Shown here: piece by piece, positions 1-11,512 of the stretch
Layout of the letters: every line of letters starts with the position of its first letter
Numbering within the stretch: position 1 is the stretch's first letter
Source of the DNA: Puccinia triticina
Lineage: Eukaryota > Basidiomycota > Pucciniomycetes > Pucciniales > Pucciniaceae
Length of the DNA stretch: 64,000 nt
Direction: 5' to 3'
NCBI RefSeq assembly: GCF_026914185.1
Contig: NC_070560.1
Coordinates: forward strand, 6,315,501-6,379,500
The notes under the pieces: model-generated
Told to the model about the DNA's origin: nothing
The model's database searches: none
The model's input: the letters and a program-made list of their open reading frames with translations, nothing else
Translations under genes and position numbers: made by a program

Positions 1-1240
1 GCCACAGGTCATGGTCCGAAGCTTTGACATTAACAAGAGCTTTTGGGCATTTGACATATTGAGCGTGAAGGAGATTATCGATAATTTCTCCAGAAAAAAT
101 TGAGCCCGTGGAATCAGAGATGTCAAAGAACTGTGAATTCTTCACAATGTTGACGGATGAGTTGATTAATCGAACCAAAGAGATCAGTTGTTGTGATATT
201 GTCGGTACGAGAAGACAATTAACTAATTTAATGACACGTCCATTAGTGAAGATTTCAGCAATGCTGTGACCAGTTGCAACAAGAGGTGAATCAGGGTTGC
301 CAGTTTTGATTAGGACCTTCTCTTGAGTGTATGAAGAGAATAGGCTGCAATCTCAAAGCATGTGATGAGAGGCTGCCGAGTCAATTACAATGTCCTCCGT
401 CGGTTGCCCAGAAATGTAGGAGACAAAAACGGAAGCACAAGCAAAACTAGCACTGGCATTCTTAGGTATTGACGATGGAGCGGGTCGGAGGTGTGGATAC
501 TTCTCATAGCATTTAGAGTCAACATGAGTCGTAAATTCAGGATTGTGTACTTGATTTGCGCAGTAATGGATGATCTTGAATGGGAACTTGCTTTGCGAAT
601 TTGAGGAAGTTACTAGAGCAGTGCCTTCTTCCTTCTCGACTTTGGTATTCTTATGAGTCAACCACGTCTAAAGTGAATTGAGAACAAGATAAGGATCAGA
701 AGTACAGTCTTCAGAGAGTGCACAGTTGTCAATGATCTTGTCGAGTTTGTTGTCATGCATGAGTTTGCCAAGAACCAAGTAAGAAATGATGTCCTTGGGC
801 AACGTGATGCCAACAGCGTCAATGTCAAGAAGATGAGCTTGAGTCCGATCAATGTAGTCTTGAAGATTTCCCATATAGATTTCAGCGGACCAATTCATGA
901 AGACACGACCACAATTGATAACGGAATGTGAAGCGTATTGCAAACTGATCTTCTTCCATAACAAGATAGGATTGGAGTTAGTCACTGAGTTCACAACTTT
1001 TTTGTAGCATTGAGCATTGATTCTGGAAGTGATGATCGATATTGCTTTGTGTCCGAGTTTGATATAGACCAACTTTTCAGCTTCCGTAGCGGTGATGGCG
1101 ATTGGAATGGTGCAACAGTCCCAGAGATCCTTTCCACAAAGATATATGAACATACGCGATTGCCAATTGGTGTAATTAGATCCATCCAAGATGGGAACGC
1201 CATTGGATGCCGCCGTGTCATTCTTGTCGGTGCCAGACAT
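1..1240 (-). pseudogene. copia gag-protease fragment (Copia-1)
   Basis: The frame opens at 1240 with a copia/UBN2-type Gag N-terminus (LDGSNYTNWQSRMFIYL) and stays in one frame to position 1. It is broken by a TAG at 668-670 and a TGA at about 354. The protease active site reads VIDSAASHHM, the copia D-S-A variant, immediately before the TGA. Beyond it the frame continues into the pre-integrase region, ending near HDLWH at the window edge. Both stops can come from one C-to-T change (CAG to TAG, CGA to TGA). A weak Cys/His stretch (CANQVHNP) takes the place of a clear zinc knuckle. Integrase and reverse transcriptase would lie outside the window. Confidence 0.8.
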
Positions 1241-1299
1241 TATCCTTGCCTTTGATTTGATGAGTTTGATGAGTTTGAGTCAAGGTATGTTGAGCCAAA

Positions 1300-1313
1300 C
1301 GAGACTGTAAATC
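1300..1313 (-). other. Primer-binding site of Copia-1 (tRNA-Tyr half type)
   Basis: On the element strand the 14 nt just inside the LTR read GATTTACAGTCTCG. Their complement, CGAGACTGTAAATC, matches the anticodon arm of eukaryotic tRNA-Tyr(GUA), so a 5' tRNA half would be the primer. The same 14 nt sit at the same place in Copia-A (39100-39113). Confidence 0.65.
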
Positions 1314-2230
1314 TGTTAATCAACAAACTAAAGGTTGTATTTCTAATAAGCTCTTCTGAAGAAATACACGCGATAAAATAAAGAAAAGAAGAAAAGTAAA
1401 TATACCTAAAGCAACAGTGGGTCAGCTACGCTAACATAGCTGTTAGCGTAGCGTAGCGCAGCGCAAATGCGCTATTTTTTAGCGTAGCAAGAGCGCGCGC
1501 TATGCTGCGCTAAAGCGTTTTTTGCAGCAAAAAAGTGCCTTTTTTCCGCTAAAAGCGCTTTAGCGCAATGTAGCGTAGCGTAGCGGCTGTAGCGCAGCGC
1601 TAACGCTAAACAAAAATTGGTATGCTGTTAGCGCCGCTGAAAATTAGTGAAGTGTAGCGGCGCTAACAGCGCGCTAACGCTATTCAAAAAAGGTTGGCGC
1701 TTTTTGGCGCTACGCTAAACTTTAGGGCTAAAATAGCGTAGTTTAGCGTAGCGGCCCACTGTGGCCTAAAGGCAAGAATAACAATGATGATGGAAACGCG
1801 AGAGAATAGAAGGCACCGGACACAACAACAAACTAAAAAGAAATTAATGTTAATATTGATGACCGCAAGGAGAATGTGAATAACAGGGATCAGTCAGAAC
1901 CTACGAGTCAAATGAGATAGGTTGATGATTGAGGTCAAAGTCGGCGAGTCAATCAAAGAAGGGATATGACACAACGGTCAGGTTAAAGTCGGCGGTTTGT
2001 TGGAGGAAGTGATGGGACACAACAAGGGCAAAGATAAAATAGGAGTGATTAGAATCACAATGAGATGGAATTGACCAATGATGATGTCAAGGTGGAGGAA
2101 CAACTTTGAAGATAGGTAAAGCTAGATGGAAGATGATGAAAGCTGCAGGTTCCCCAAGAGAAGGAAGTGTAGTCGAGGAAGGAAGGAGTTTATATATCAA
2201 AGTTAGGACAGTCTGAGCGGAGTTCTTGCA
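1314..2230 (-). repeat. 5' LTR of Copia-1 (outer end uncertain)
   Basis: The inner end is fixed by the primer-binding site: on the element strand the LTR ends ...TTAACA. A TATA-like block (tttatatatc, about 2189-2198) lies where an LTR promoter would be. The LTR is interrupted by the TAGCG element at 1412-1764. No second LTR is in the window, so the outer boundary cannot be set by comparison. Confidence 0.5.
1412..1764. mobile_element. TAGCG inverted-repeat element, copy A
   Basis: A 353-bp element made almost wholly of permuted TAGCG/CGCTA words, so it can fold on itself at many scales. The ends are inverted (CAACAGTGGGTCAGC against GCGGCCCACTGTGG), flanked by the 7-bp direct repeat cctaaag (1405-1411 and 1765-1771). 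It has no coding capacity. A second copy lies at 25817-26283. Superfamily unknown; the CAGTGGG end recalls hAT elements, but the duplication is 7 bp rather than 8. Confidence 0.8.
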
Positions 2231-2426
2231 GGGAGAGTTTTGGAGGACCAAGAGCCGAATGATGTCAGTTGAGACTGGGGCCGCTAGAAGATCTAGAGGG
2301 ATGTCACATGAATATCAACACTGTCCACTAACTTCCCACGCTCAGCCAGGCCGGCCCATGGGCAGCCCAAGCGCACCCAATTATCATCCCTACCCTTCTC
2401 CATTCAGCAAAAAGGGTTTCACAACT

Positions 2427-2730
2427 ACTTGTGAGTCTTACACTGCCATTCTCACGCAGAACAAAGCAACTAATCCCCAAACCCCCTTTCCTGTGAAGCC
2501 CTCTTCACACAAGGGGCTATGGGATAACCTAACCCTAGCCCCCCACAGACATGAGTACTTAGACTCAACCTCTCTTCCCTAGTCAGCCAGAGATCTCTCC
2601 TGACCAGGTAAGCACATTTCATGTTTTCCTTCTTCTCTTGTTCTCTGCTTCAGTTGTACTTTGCCTGAGAGATCTAATCTCTCCCACTAGCTCTTTCATT
2701 CTGTATTCTAGCCCTGTTGGAACTAGAAAG
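2427..2730 (+). repeat. Diverged solo-LTR relic related to the Gyp-1 LTR
   Basis: The block follows the Gyp-1 LTR in order: TTAGACTC, a pair of short GAGAG/CTCTC hairpin units, a TTTTCCTTCTT tract, CTTCAGTTGTA, then CTAGCTCTT. It starts at a TGTGAGTCT that parallels TGTGAGACC of Gyp-1. The copy is strongly diverged; its ends are approximate and no target duplication was found. Confidence 0.45.
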
Positions 2731-2800
2731 CTCCCAATGACCTTGGACTCACTAGTGTGCAAACTAAAGTCCATTGAAAAATACATGACAAGAAAGTAAA

Positions 2801-2903
2801 TAAGGGCCTGTCCCATAAGGCATGAAAATTGGAATTCTTCAAATTCATTTCTCCCAGAATTTTTGAATTTTTGAAAATTGAAGCCCATGGCACAGCCCCT
2901 AAA
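2801..2903. mobile_element. 103-bp MITE
   Basis: Imperfect terminal inverted repeats: the left end taagggcctgtcccat against the reverse complement of the right end, TAGGGGCTGTGCCAT. The interior is AT-rich and non-coding. A similar single end (ttagggcctgttaccat) occurs near 57153. Superfamily unknown. Confidence 0.5.
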
Positions 2904-3502
2904 AAAGCCTGGCGCAGACTCCAGACCTGATATAAGTGGGGTGTATCAAACACCACCAAGGTTTCATATTTGCACACAATCAACAAGGGTGGGGATGTGT
3001 ATGACTAGTAGAAGATGCAGGTTTTATGAGTAATTTCACAGTTGAATTTGGATTGATGTGTAGGAAGATGCACATAATACACCAAAAAAATGTTTATGTA
3101 TCTATATATATATAATGATGGAACACGAAATAAAACAAGAGAGAAAGATGATCAAAGGAGGAGAGGGAAATAGGATACTCAATAACCAAGAGAAGAAAGA
3201 AAGAAAAAGCAGAAGATGGAAAGAAAAACAAAGAATGTGGAAAAACGAGATTGAATGAATGTCATGTTAGAAAAAGGGGATGGAAGGGAAATTCACTGTA
3301 GTGCTTGAAGGTTTCGAGAGATGAGGATGAGCGGACCGAAGAGGGGATCAAAGGAAAGAAAAACAACAACAACAAATGATTCCCATGCAATCAAAACAAC
3401 AAAGCAAAACCACAAAGAGCCCATTTGGTTGATGGTTTTCCAAGAGGGGACAGGGAGATGTGGACGACGATTGGCAGGAGTGGGGGCGGGGTGATACGGC
3501 TT
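2904..3502. other. Intergenic, purine-rich; no gene seen
   Basis: AT- and purine-rich sequence (gaaag/agaaa tracts at 3120-3240) without an ORF of recognisable family. It lies downstream of the RhoGEF stop codon and probably includes that gene's 3' UTR and terminator. Confidence 0.4.
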
Positions 3503-6500
3503 TCAAAGCAAGGGGACCTGCTGGTTGATGGCGACCATCCAAGCGGCAGCCGACCGTTGACAGTCGCATTGGAAGTAAAAGATCCCCCGATTGTCGACGA
3601 ACCTGATCACTATTAACGCCCGACCAAAAAGAAAAAAAGACGGAGTCAGTAAGGTCAATCAATCGATGATGGGGATCACAGCTGGTGGACTGAACTGGTC
3701 TGGTCGGCCCCGAAAATCGTCGCTGGTAGACTCATGTGTGGCCGCGAATGCTGGGCTAGTCGGAGCGCTTGAAATAACGAGGCCGGCGATTGGTTTGAAG
3801 CTCTTCCACCGTCTCCCGGGCTATTATCATCACAGTTAGAACAAGCCCAAATCAGAAAAAAGGACAAAGGATGCTTACTCTTTCACTAATACCAACAGAT
3901 CAGTACACAAAAGGACGATCTGGAATGGAAAAAACGAGTAGTATGAGTACAATGCGCACAGGAAACAAAATAAATTCCACCAGACTCACCATAGCTACCG
4001 GTTGACTATCTGTATTGAGTACGGGAACCCGGATGCGCGATGAGGGATGTGAAGGCCCGCCCCCGCTAGTCACGGAATCTTTGGTCGTTAATTTGACCGT
4101 TCTCATCAGAGTCTACAGAGAAACGATGGTCGGTGAAGGGGTTATTAGTGCTGCACTGGGATGAGCTTGGAGAAAACTGATAAACGTTCCAAGATGCTTA
4201 CCATCGTGCCTTCCTTGATCAGAGTTCGATGAGGCTGCACAAGAGGTGAACGGAACTTGTTGCCAAATCGTTGCTGCCAGTAAAGCTGTTCGAGGCGAAA
4301 AATGCAGCTTAGCACATGTATGATTGACAAGAGAGCCGGTGGGCTACTCACCAATCTCTGTCGGCCCTCTGAATCTCGTTTCCTTTCGTTCATCTCAGCC
4401 GTCACTGCACTGACGATGTTCAAAGCTTCTACTGCGACCTTGTTAGGGGTAAGAGGTGGAAGTTTCTTGTCGGTGAGCACTCCGCTCTGGTTCCTCGCTT
4501 CGAGTTCCCGGGCTGACACACAACTCAGATCAGGGGTGCATGAAACCAAATTCTCCAAGAGTAACTTGTAACGCGGAAGACGTTGGACAGGCATGAGAAG
4601 ATAAGATTCGAGGTTCATCTGGGTATGAGAACTGTGGGCACGACAGCGCTTCATGTAGGTTTTCAGTCGTTTCTTTTGACCGCTACTTAATGTGCTGTGG
4701 TGATTGGCAGCGGTGTTGCTGGAAGGAGCCATGCTACTGGGGGCCCACGCAGGAGCGTTGGTGGAGGGAGCCGGAGCGGTCACAGACCACTCGCGGAGAC
4801 GTTCGAGAGCGGTGTCGAACTGGGTGATGTAGGTGGAATATAGCTTCAAGAAAGCTGCATGGCGTATGAAAACCCGAGCCAACTCTTCAGCAGCAAAATT
4901 CGTCAGTTGACTTTCTATTTCCAGCCTTCGCTTTTCCTCGCTACCGCCTGTTGATTCTTTTGGGTTACCCGAAGCGATAGCTGCCTGCTTCTGCAGCAGC
5001 CGGTCCATCACCTCTTGAAAGTCGGGAAGTAAAACGTCCACATGGAATCCGATTATAGCTTCCACGTTATTAAAGACGACCTTACGTTCAGCGGGCGGAA
5101 CCATGGGTTCCTTTTCTTTCCCGATACTACTTGATACCATCAATATTGCGCTGGTGATGTATATACTTTCGAGTTCTTTCAGACCTTTGATGTACGACTT
5201 CTCGGTTGCAACAATTTCTTCAATCACTTTGAATCTTCTTAGAGCATTCTCTGTTACTTTGACGGGCTCGAAGGTTGGCAGGGGACTAGGGGTTCCAGTC
5301 AGATTCCCAGTCGAGAGGTTATTGTCCAGGCCTTCAGGATCGAAATCCATGGTACTATGGGGGTTGAGCACTAAGGGAGTTGATCTGCCGTCTGTAAACA
5401 TGCTGGAGCCAGTCTGAGAGTGCTTGGTACTTGTGGCTCGACTGACACCAGTAGAAAGCATTGGTCTCGCCCCACCGGCCACGAAGCCTCCAGGTATACG
5501 TGCAAAGTCACCCGAAAGATCGTGAACATCCCTCAAGTACATCATGATTGAACGCAACGCTGTCCATCGATTGGTTGCTGAGGGCGGCGGTTGGAAGGAT
5601 GCCACGGTCGTCGCGGAGTTTGGATCACGGGTTCCGGACTGCTCGCTGGGTTTACCGGCAGAGGATGCGTGCTCCACCTTGGGGCTCTGAGATTTGCTGG
5701 GATCTTCCTGTTCGGGTATCACTCCGGGAAGGGCGATTGAAGAAGGCGATCTTGGAGGAACAAAATGATCTTCAAGCTTCAAGAAACTACGCCGATTATT
5801 CAACCTCTTCTTGGCGCTCTTAGGAGCGGAGTGAGAATCACCAAGTTTCAAGCCAGACTGGGTTTCGTCAGCTGAGGATTTGGATGAACGATCGCCTGGG
5901 GGATGCTCATCACTTTCTTGAGGTGTCGACCCGTCAGGCGACATCAGCTTGGAGGGATCCGAGTAATGAGCTTCTGCACTAGGATTGCCAGATGATCTGG
6001 CGTATAGACTGTATGAAGCCGTCGACGCAGTGCGAGGCCGAGCCGGATCACGGCGAAGTTTACCCAGGCTCATTTTCTTGAGGAAACCAAACGATTTCTT
6101 CTGATGTTCTCGGGTTTGCTGGGCAGCATTGGATGATGTTAGCTGAGAAGCTTCGCCAGCAGGCAGGGCCTTCGGATCATGACGAGGAGGCGCAAGTTGG
6201 TTCGATCCGTCTGTGTACTCTAGAGGAGAGGCCAAATTGCCCTGTTGCATGATAGAAGATGAAGAAGGCCTTCGAGGATGACCCTTGAAAGAGGCGGGTG
6301 GCCTAAAGCCATCAGCGACATCATCTCGAGACATGTTTGACGGGTTGAGGTCAATTAGCGAAGCAGTTGAATGTCCTATCGCCTCGTGGGCGGAAAGGGG
6401 GCGAGAGGCAGACCCGGCGCTCATATCATTGGTACTACGAAGCCTGCGAAGATAACTACTTCGTGGGGAGTTGAGGTGATTGGAGCCTTCAGCACTACAG

Positions 6501-9245
6501 ACACTCTGGGGACGTTCCCCATTCTCATCGGGATGATCAGATGCTAGCGATGAAGCTGAGGTGACCCATGTGCTTTCTGAACCAGCTAGATGACGCCGAC
6601 CGCGGTGTGGACGCTCAGCACTTGCGTTACGCCGGTGGTCATCGGGAGACGTGCGGACATTGTGCGAGGATTCAGGGAGGGACCGAAGGGTCGAACCAAC
6701 CGAGGATGTGACCGGGGAGGGGTAAGATGGGGCAAAGTGACGCGAGTCGGTTGGATCAAGGGGAAGCAGTTGAGGCTCGGCACGAGCATACAGACTGGAT
6801 GACAACAACGGTTCGACGAGCTCTTGCCAGGGGGGTTCGAATTCGTTCCCATCGACGAGTAGAATCTCAAGCCTAGGGAGCAGACAAAGCCACGAAGGAA
6901 GACTCCTGAGGTGATTGTAGCGCACCGATAAATCACGGAGATTTGTAAGACCGCCGTAGGGATAAGCAATCTGATACAAGCCACACCGATCTGCGGCCAA
7001 AACTTTCAAGGCGGTGAGGTTGCATAAGAAAACAGGCAATTCTCCGTTGGCCATCACGTTCCCGCTAACGTTCAACTCCTCTAGTACCTCACAGCAGGCG
7101 ATGGCAGACGGAAGTGAAGTGAGGCCAGCGTCGCTAATGTCGAGGACGACCAAGTTTGCAGCAATGATGGGCAATTTCGAAGCTAACAGTGCCCCAACAA
7201 GAAATGGAGCAAATGTTTTAGCCAGGAGTAGATGGGTCGTATCTGTGTATCTCAAATCCAGAATGAGTCAGACTTAAATTTACAGCATGTAAAATAAAGA
7301 CAAGAGAAATAGAGGACATGGGTGAGACAAACAAACCTTCGGGTACGGCCAACTTTTCTAATGGAGATTTGCTGCTGGAGATATCGACAATACATCCTCG
7401 ACCGTCTTCGACGAGGGCAACGGCCTGACTGGGAATTTGTGATGAGCTGTGCATGCAGGGTGATTGGTCGTCAAAATCGTCCCAATGTGACTGGTGCTGA
7501 TAGAATCGATGTTTGGATTCGGTTGAACCTTCGGCATAATGACCTCTGGTTGTGAAATTCTCGCGCTGATCAGACGCCGGTTCGGGGGTGCTGGCTGCTG
7601 GATTTCTCCGGGGCTTAGCACCCATAGTTGACGGATGTCCATTAGAGGGCGTGTTGCGACTGCTGGCCGAGCTTGAAGGGTTTGAATTGTCATAGGGAAG
7701 TCCCTGGAAAGAAGATAAAAAAATTTCTTAGTGATCAGATTTCAGGCCAGTAGGATTGTTGGCCAGATGACAAGTAAGAGACGTAGCAGATGAGTTTTGA
7801 TTTACAGCTTGTCCCAGAGAATTCGGTGGGATGTACAAGTTCCCCGGCCGAACGTTCGGGGACTCGCCAGTGTCGGGATAAGCAGTCTTGGAGGGAGTAG
7901 ATCGGTCACCAAGTGGAGTGAGCACGCGGCTAGGGCGTAAGTTGAGGTTGAGCGCGTTCTGCTGTTGAGCATACATCGGATTGAAGGGAGATGGGTTGAT
8001 ACTTGTGCCGTTGGAGACTGAGGAAGATGCAGAGCGAGCCATTCGACTGGTCTTCGTGTTGGCTTGATGGTTGACCCCAGCGCGCGGAAGATCAATGGGC
8101 CCAGTAAGACTGGGGCTACGAGAGCCCCGAGTGACGCTGATAGTTTCATCAGATGTGATACCGAGGCCGACCATGTCGTTTGCACTCCGCGGGGTTTGGT
8201 CGAGGTTTATGAGGGAGAGTAAGGTTGGGGCAGTTTTGGTTGGGCCGGACTTGATGGGTGCAGTCGGGCCGAGGCCGGATGGTTTGTGGTTGGGTTGATC
8301 ACCACTATGCCAAGATGCTGAGACAGAGAGGTTGAGGGGGTGCGAATGCGCGCCAGGGACGTTTTGTGAGGCTTGCTGGAGGACTATCGGCTTCGGGTGG
8401 CAGTAGTCATCGTAATCGGTTTCGGCGGTAAACCTCGAATCCCGACTGGCAATGCTACTACGCATTCCGTTGGCTGTGGAGTCGAATCCGATGCGTGAGC
8501 CAGTAGTTGAGGAGGGAGTCCAGTTGGATGAGGACGCGTACTGACTTCCCTCAGAGTGCCGAGAGGAGAGTGGTTGCGACGCCAGTCGATATCTTGAAAG
8601 CGAGCGCTGATCACGCGGTCCAGGGACGGTGTGAGGGCCGGTGGCAAATTGTTCGTCGATCCGAGTTTGGTAGGGGCTCGATGGCTGCTGGGGTTGGAGA
8701 TGTGCTGGGTCTACGGAGGGAGAGTACTGGGTTCCATGTGGGGTCGAATCGGGGGGTTCAGTGCTGGCTGGGGAGCTTGAGCAGGAGTGAGGTTCGCCCA
8801 GGGTATTCAAGAACCCGGGAGTGGCAGGTTCGATCCACGGTGTAGCGGGGACTGGTAGGGGTGGCTGATCAACTTCCTTGCCCCTATGCTCGGGTATGGA
8901 CCTCAGTGAAGCTGCCGAGCGGCGGGGACGGAGGGCTCGGTAGGTAGGATTGGCCGAGGTGGGGGATGAGACTGAGGATGTCGGCTTGCTGGGTGGGGCG
9001 GGTGTGAAGGGGGCCAGGGACATGGAGGCGGGCAGTCTGTTGGGTGAGAGCAGGGGTGAATTTGAGGCTGAGTTCGACGGGCTGCTGTTGCAGTTAGGCG
9101 ACGAAGGATAGTGGTGAGACGGATGAGGTGGTTGCTGGGCCGAATGGGGTCCGAGGGATGCTGATGACAGAGATCTGGGCGGCTGAGGATTGGCGGTGTT
9201 GCTGGGAGAGGTTGGACGAGAGAGTGTGGGCTGGTGGATGATCAT
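3503..9245 (-). CDS. LRR-DH-PH Rho guanine-nucleotide exchange factor
   Basis: Eight exons, all with GT-AG introns: 7806-9245, 7337-7703, 4352-7242, 4202-4285, 3990-4112, 3879-3919, 3680-3820 and 3503-3602. They total 5187 nt, or 1728 residues plus stop, with all phases consistent. Residues 1-600 are Ser/Pro-rich and disordered. Leucine-rich repeats follow (about 603-740: LVVLDISDAGLTSLP, LTNLRDLSVRYNHLRSLP). Next comes a long Ser-rich linker with a basic patch near 990 (KKSFGFLKKMSLGKLRR). The DH domain (about 1270-1560) has EEIVATEKSYIKGLKEL, LESYLLMPVQRLPRYKLLLE and PNKVAVEALN. A PH domain ends the protein (IVLLCTDLLVLV; FVDNRGIFYFQ). The family swaps GDP for GTP on Rho-type GTPases at the plasma membrane, controlling polarity and wall synthesis. 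The start is the first ATG of the long first exon; the intron at 7243-7336 uses the weaker donor GTTTGT. The last exons were placed by PH-domain similarity. Confidence 0.9.
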
Positions 9246-11221
9246 GAGAGACGGGGGCGCGGCTGGTGAGAGGATCGGTGAGCAAGCAGTTGGTTAGCGA
9301 ATCGTCTGAGGCCCCGACGGAGAGATGACGATGTCCTGGCTTGGTTGGTTGGCGGGCTGTGGTTGGGAGCGGCTGCCGATGGGGGGAGGATAGACAGGAT
9401 GGGTTGATTGTTGGGGGATGGACGAAGGCCAGTTGATGACGAGGGTGTTGGTTTTTTTTGGCTGAAAAGGAGGAAATGTGTAAGATTGGGGCGGCGGGAA
9501 CAAGCCAGAGGAAGCGTGAAGATCTAGCGGCCACTGTTCAATGCCAGGGTGGGTTTGGACGGCAACTGCCTACAACAAATGAGGTCTTGCTTCTGTTTTT
9601 TTTAGCTCTTGCGAATGGCGGTGTGAGTTTGGGTCCGGAAAGAGAAGAAGTGGGAAGAACCCTGAGGACAGCGGCTGGGTTTGGCGGTTGAGCAGGAATA
9701 ACGTGAGTACACTCTGATTGGGTGAGAGAGGGTGGGAGGGTGAGATTTGAGGGTGAGAAGAGGGGGAAGGCCGTCCGGGAGACTGTCGAGGGCCAGGCTG
9801 GGTGTGGGACGGTGCGGGTGCGGATTTGGGGTGAAATTGAAATGCGAAGAACACTGGGAAAGCTTTGGAGGGACGCAGCCTGTCGGACTTAGCTGGCCAT
9901 GATGGGAGACTCGAGCGTGCTTGATAATTGAAATAAAATACAAAAACAATATTCCACAAAAACACGTTAACATGCAGAGAACTCATCATACTCATGAGCA
10001 AGGGTTCACCAAGGTCCAAACCCATGGAACTCCGCGGACGGACATACAAAAAGCCCAAGATGACTCACATTCGGGGAATATGTATGATGACTGGGGCCTG
10101 GGGAGCAGTCTAAACGAGACACAATTCTGGCAGGGAGGAGCAGGTATAAAGGGTCGATGGGTATTTGTAGGAGTCGATGCCTTCGGATCAAGGCAGATAT
10201 CGAGAACACATGCCAGTCATGAGGGTGATTGTCAAACTTGAACGTCTTGCGCAGACAATCTCCTCCGAGCTGACGGCGAGAGATTCCGGAGTGCTGAGGA
10301 TGGGGAGGGGGGGAGGACAGGGGGAGCTCAGGAAGCAGGCCTATGAGAGTCTGACGTCGCTGGCGTGGAGTCGATCGAATGGCGGTGCGACAGTCTGGAA
10401 ATCCACGACAGCTCTTAATCAGAGCAGACGGCCAGCTCGGCCATCGTCCTCCGTCCAGAGCTGGAAAAGATTATTGTAATAGAGGAAAAGGAAGCAGGAA
10501 CTGCGCGGCATGCAAAAACTGTGCCGGCGGGGTTATAGAGTGGCCTGCGACTGCACGAGGCTACAGAAAAGAGAAAGTGCAGGGCTTCGGGTGTGTTCCA
10601 GCCGGAATCGCTTCAGAGTCGGTCAAGAGGAGTCAGGAAGGGATGCTCGGGAAAAGTGGAGCTGATGGCCGTTGTCTGTAGACTGTTGACCATCGCAAAG
10701 CGACGCTAAGGCAAGACTACACTAATGATGACGAGTGGATATGTAAATACATTTGTATGTGCGGATGTGTGCTCCTCATCCAGGGATTGGCGAGAGGAGG
10801 CCAGGGAGAGAAATCCATAGAACAGCCATATACAACAACTAAAGAAGAAGCAAGCATCCTCTAGAAACAACCCACAAACAACAGATTCATACATACACAA
10901 CACATTGGCCCAAATAGACCACCTTAATAAGCGGTACATACCGTACAGTGGCACAAGTACAGCGAGAGTGCCCAGAGCCAACCCCAAAATTTGGCTTCAA
11001 CATTCATGGCAAGCAGGCCCCCGGGTATGCATGGGATGGATCATGGAGTGGGCATTTGTGTGCAGAAATGTTGCCAAACTGGCTCATGCAAAGCTCCAAA
11101 ATAATGGAAAGATCTAAGCAGTCAAGCCAGGTGGAAGAGAGGCTCCAAGTAATGGAAAGTGCCTCCTCCGGCTGGCGCAATGCCACAAGTGCACCTGGTG
11201 TAGAGACTGTGAAATGAAGAT
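9246..11221. other. Intergenic region upstream of the RhoGEF gene
   Basis: This holds the RhoGEF promoter and 5' leader. GC-rich G/A-tracts run along 9250-9840. No ORF has a recognisable family. A short minus-strand hydrophobic ORF (10706-10987) was judged unsupported. The part next to 11222 lies downstream of the tRNA-like sequence and could be a SINE body, but no second copy was found to show this. Confidence 0.4.
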
Positions 11222-11299
11222 GTGTCTGGTGTGAGTCGAACTCACGCTATGCTGAGACACATACTAGAGTGCTGCCTTTACCAACTAGGCTACAGACCC
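11222..11299 (-). tRNA. tRNA-like sequence (degenerate tRNA or SINE head; AGT loop, Thr-like)
   Basis: The minus strand has a tRNA layout: acceptor GGGTCTG/CAGACAC with one mismatch, an A-box TAGCCTAGTTGG, a D-arm GCCT...AGGC, a CTAGTAT loop (anticodon AGT), and a T-arm GTGAG-TTCGACT-CACAC with one mismatch and a B-box GTTCGACTC. The anticodon stem pairs badly unless an 8-nt loop is allowed, and the variable region is long. Both internal promoter boxes look intact, so it may be transcribed by Pol III. A tRNA pseudogene or tRNA-derived SINE head is as likely as a working tRNA. Confidence 0.45.
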
Positions 11300-11512
11300 T
11301 TGTGGCTGCCAGCTGGGTGGTTGGTTGGTAGTGCTCATGGGTCGATCCGACAGCCCTCCATACTGTGGTGATACATCATGGTAGCAGACTAACAGACAAC
11401 TCAACACCTGGCACTCCGCCTGGGGGGCTAAGTTAGACCATCAAATCATATTGAATACAAAATACACACCCCATTTTTTGGGTCAGCCAATAATGTAAAG
11501 ATCAAGACCAGC

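Larger units (their letters stand above)
1..2230 (-). mobile_element. Copia-1: decayed Ty1/copia retrotransposon, truncated by window edge
   Basis: The minus strand carries, from right to left, an LTR-like region, a primer-binding site and a gag-protease-pre-integrase coding region that runs off the left edge. A second mobile element (1412-1764) sits inside the LTR. The outer LTR boundary was not found; 2230 is a guess placed just beyond the TATA-like block near 2190. Two in-frame stops show that the copy is dead. Confidence 0.75.

Noticed and set aside
2226..2582. 118-residue plus-strand ORF
   Set aside because: Overlaps copia-LTR and LTR-relic sequence; low-information composition and no domain.
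7728..9245. A separate Ser/Pro-rich gene ending at 7728
   Set aside because: A GTAAAT donor at 7805 and a CCAG acceptor at 7704 join it in frame to the LRR-RhoGEF, and the exon sum is a multiple of three.
10706..10987. Hydrophobic 93-residue minus-strand ORF (LALGTLAVLVPLYGMYRLL), possibly a small mitochondrial membrane protein
   Set aside because: No second exon, family motif or promoter could be supported. The resemblance to ATP synthase subunit k is too weak.
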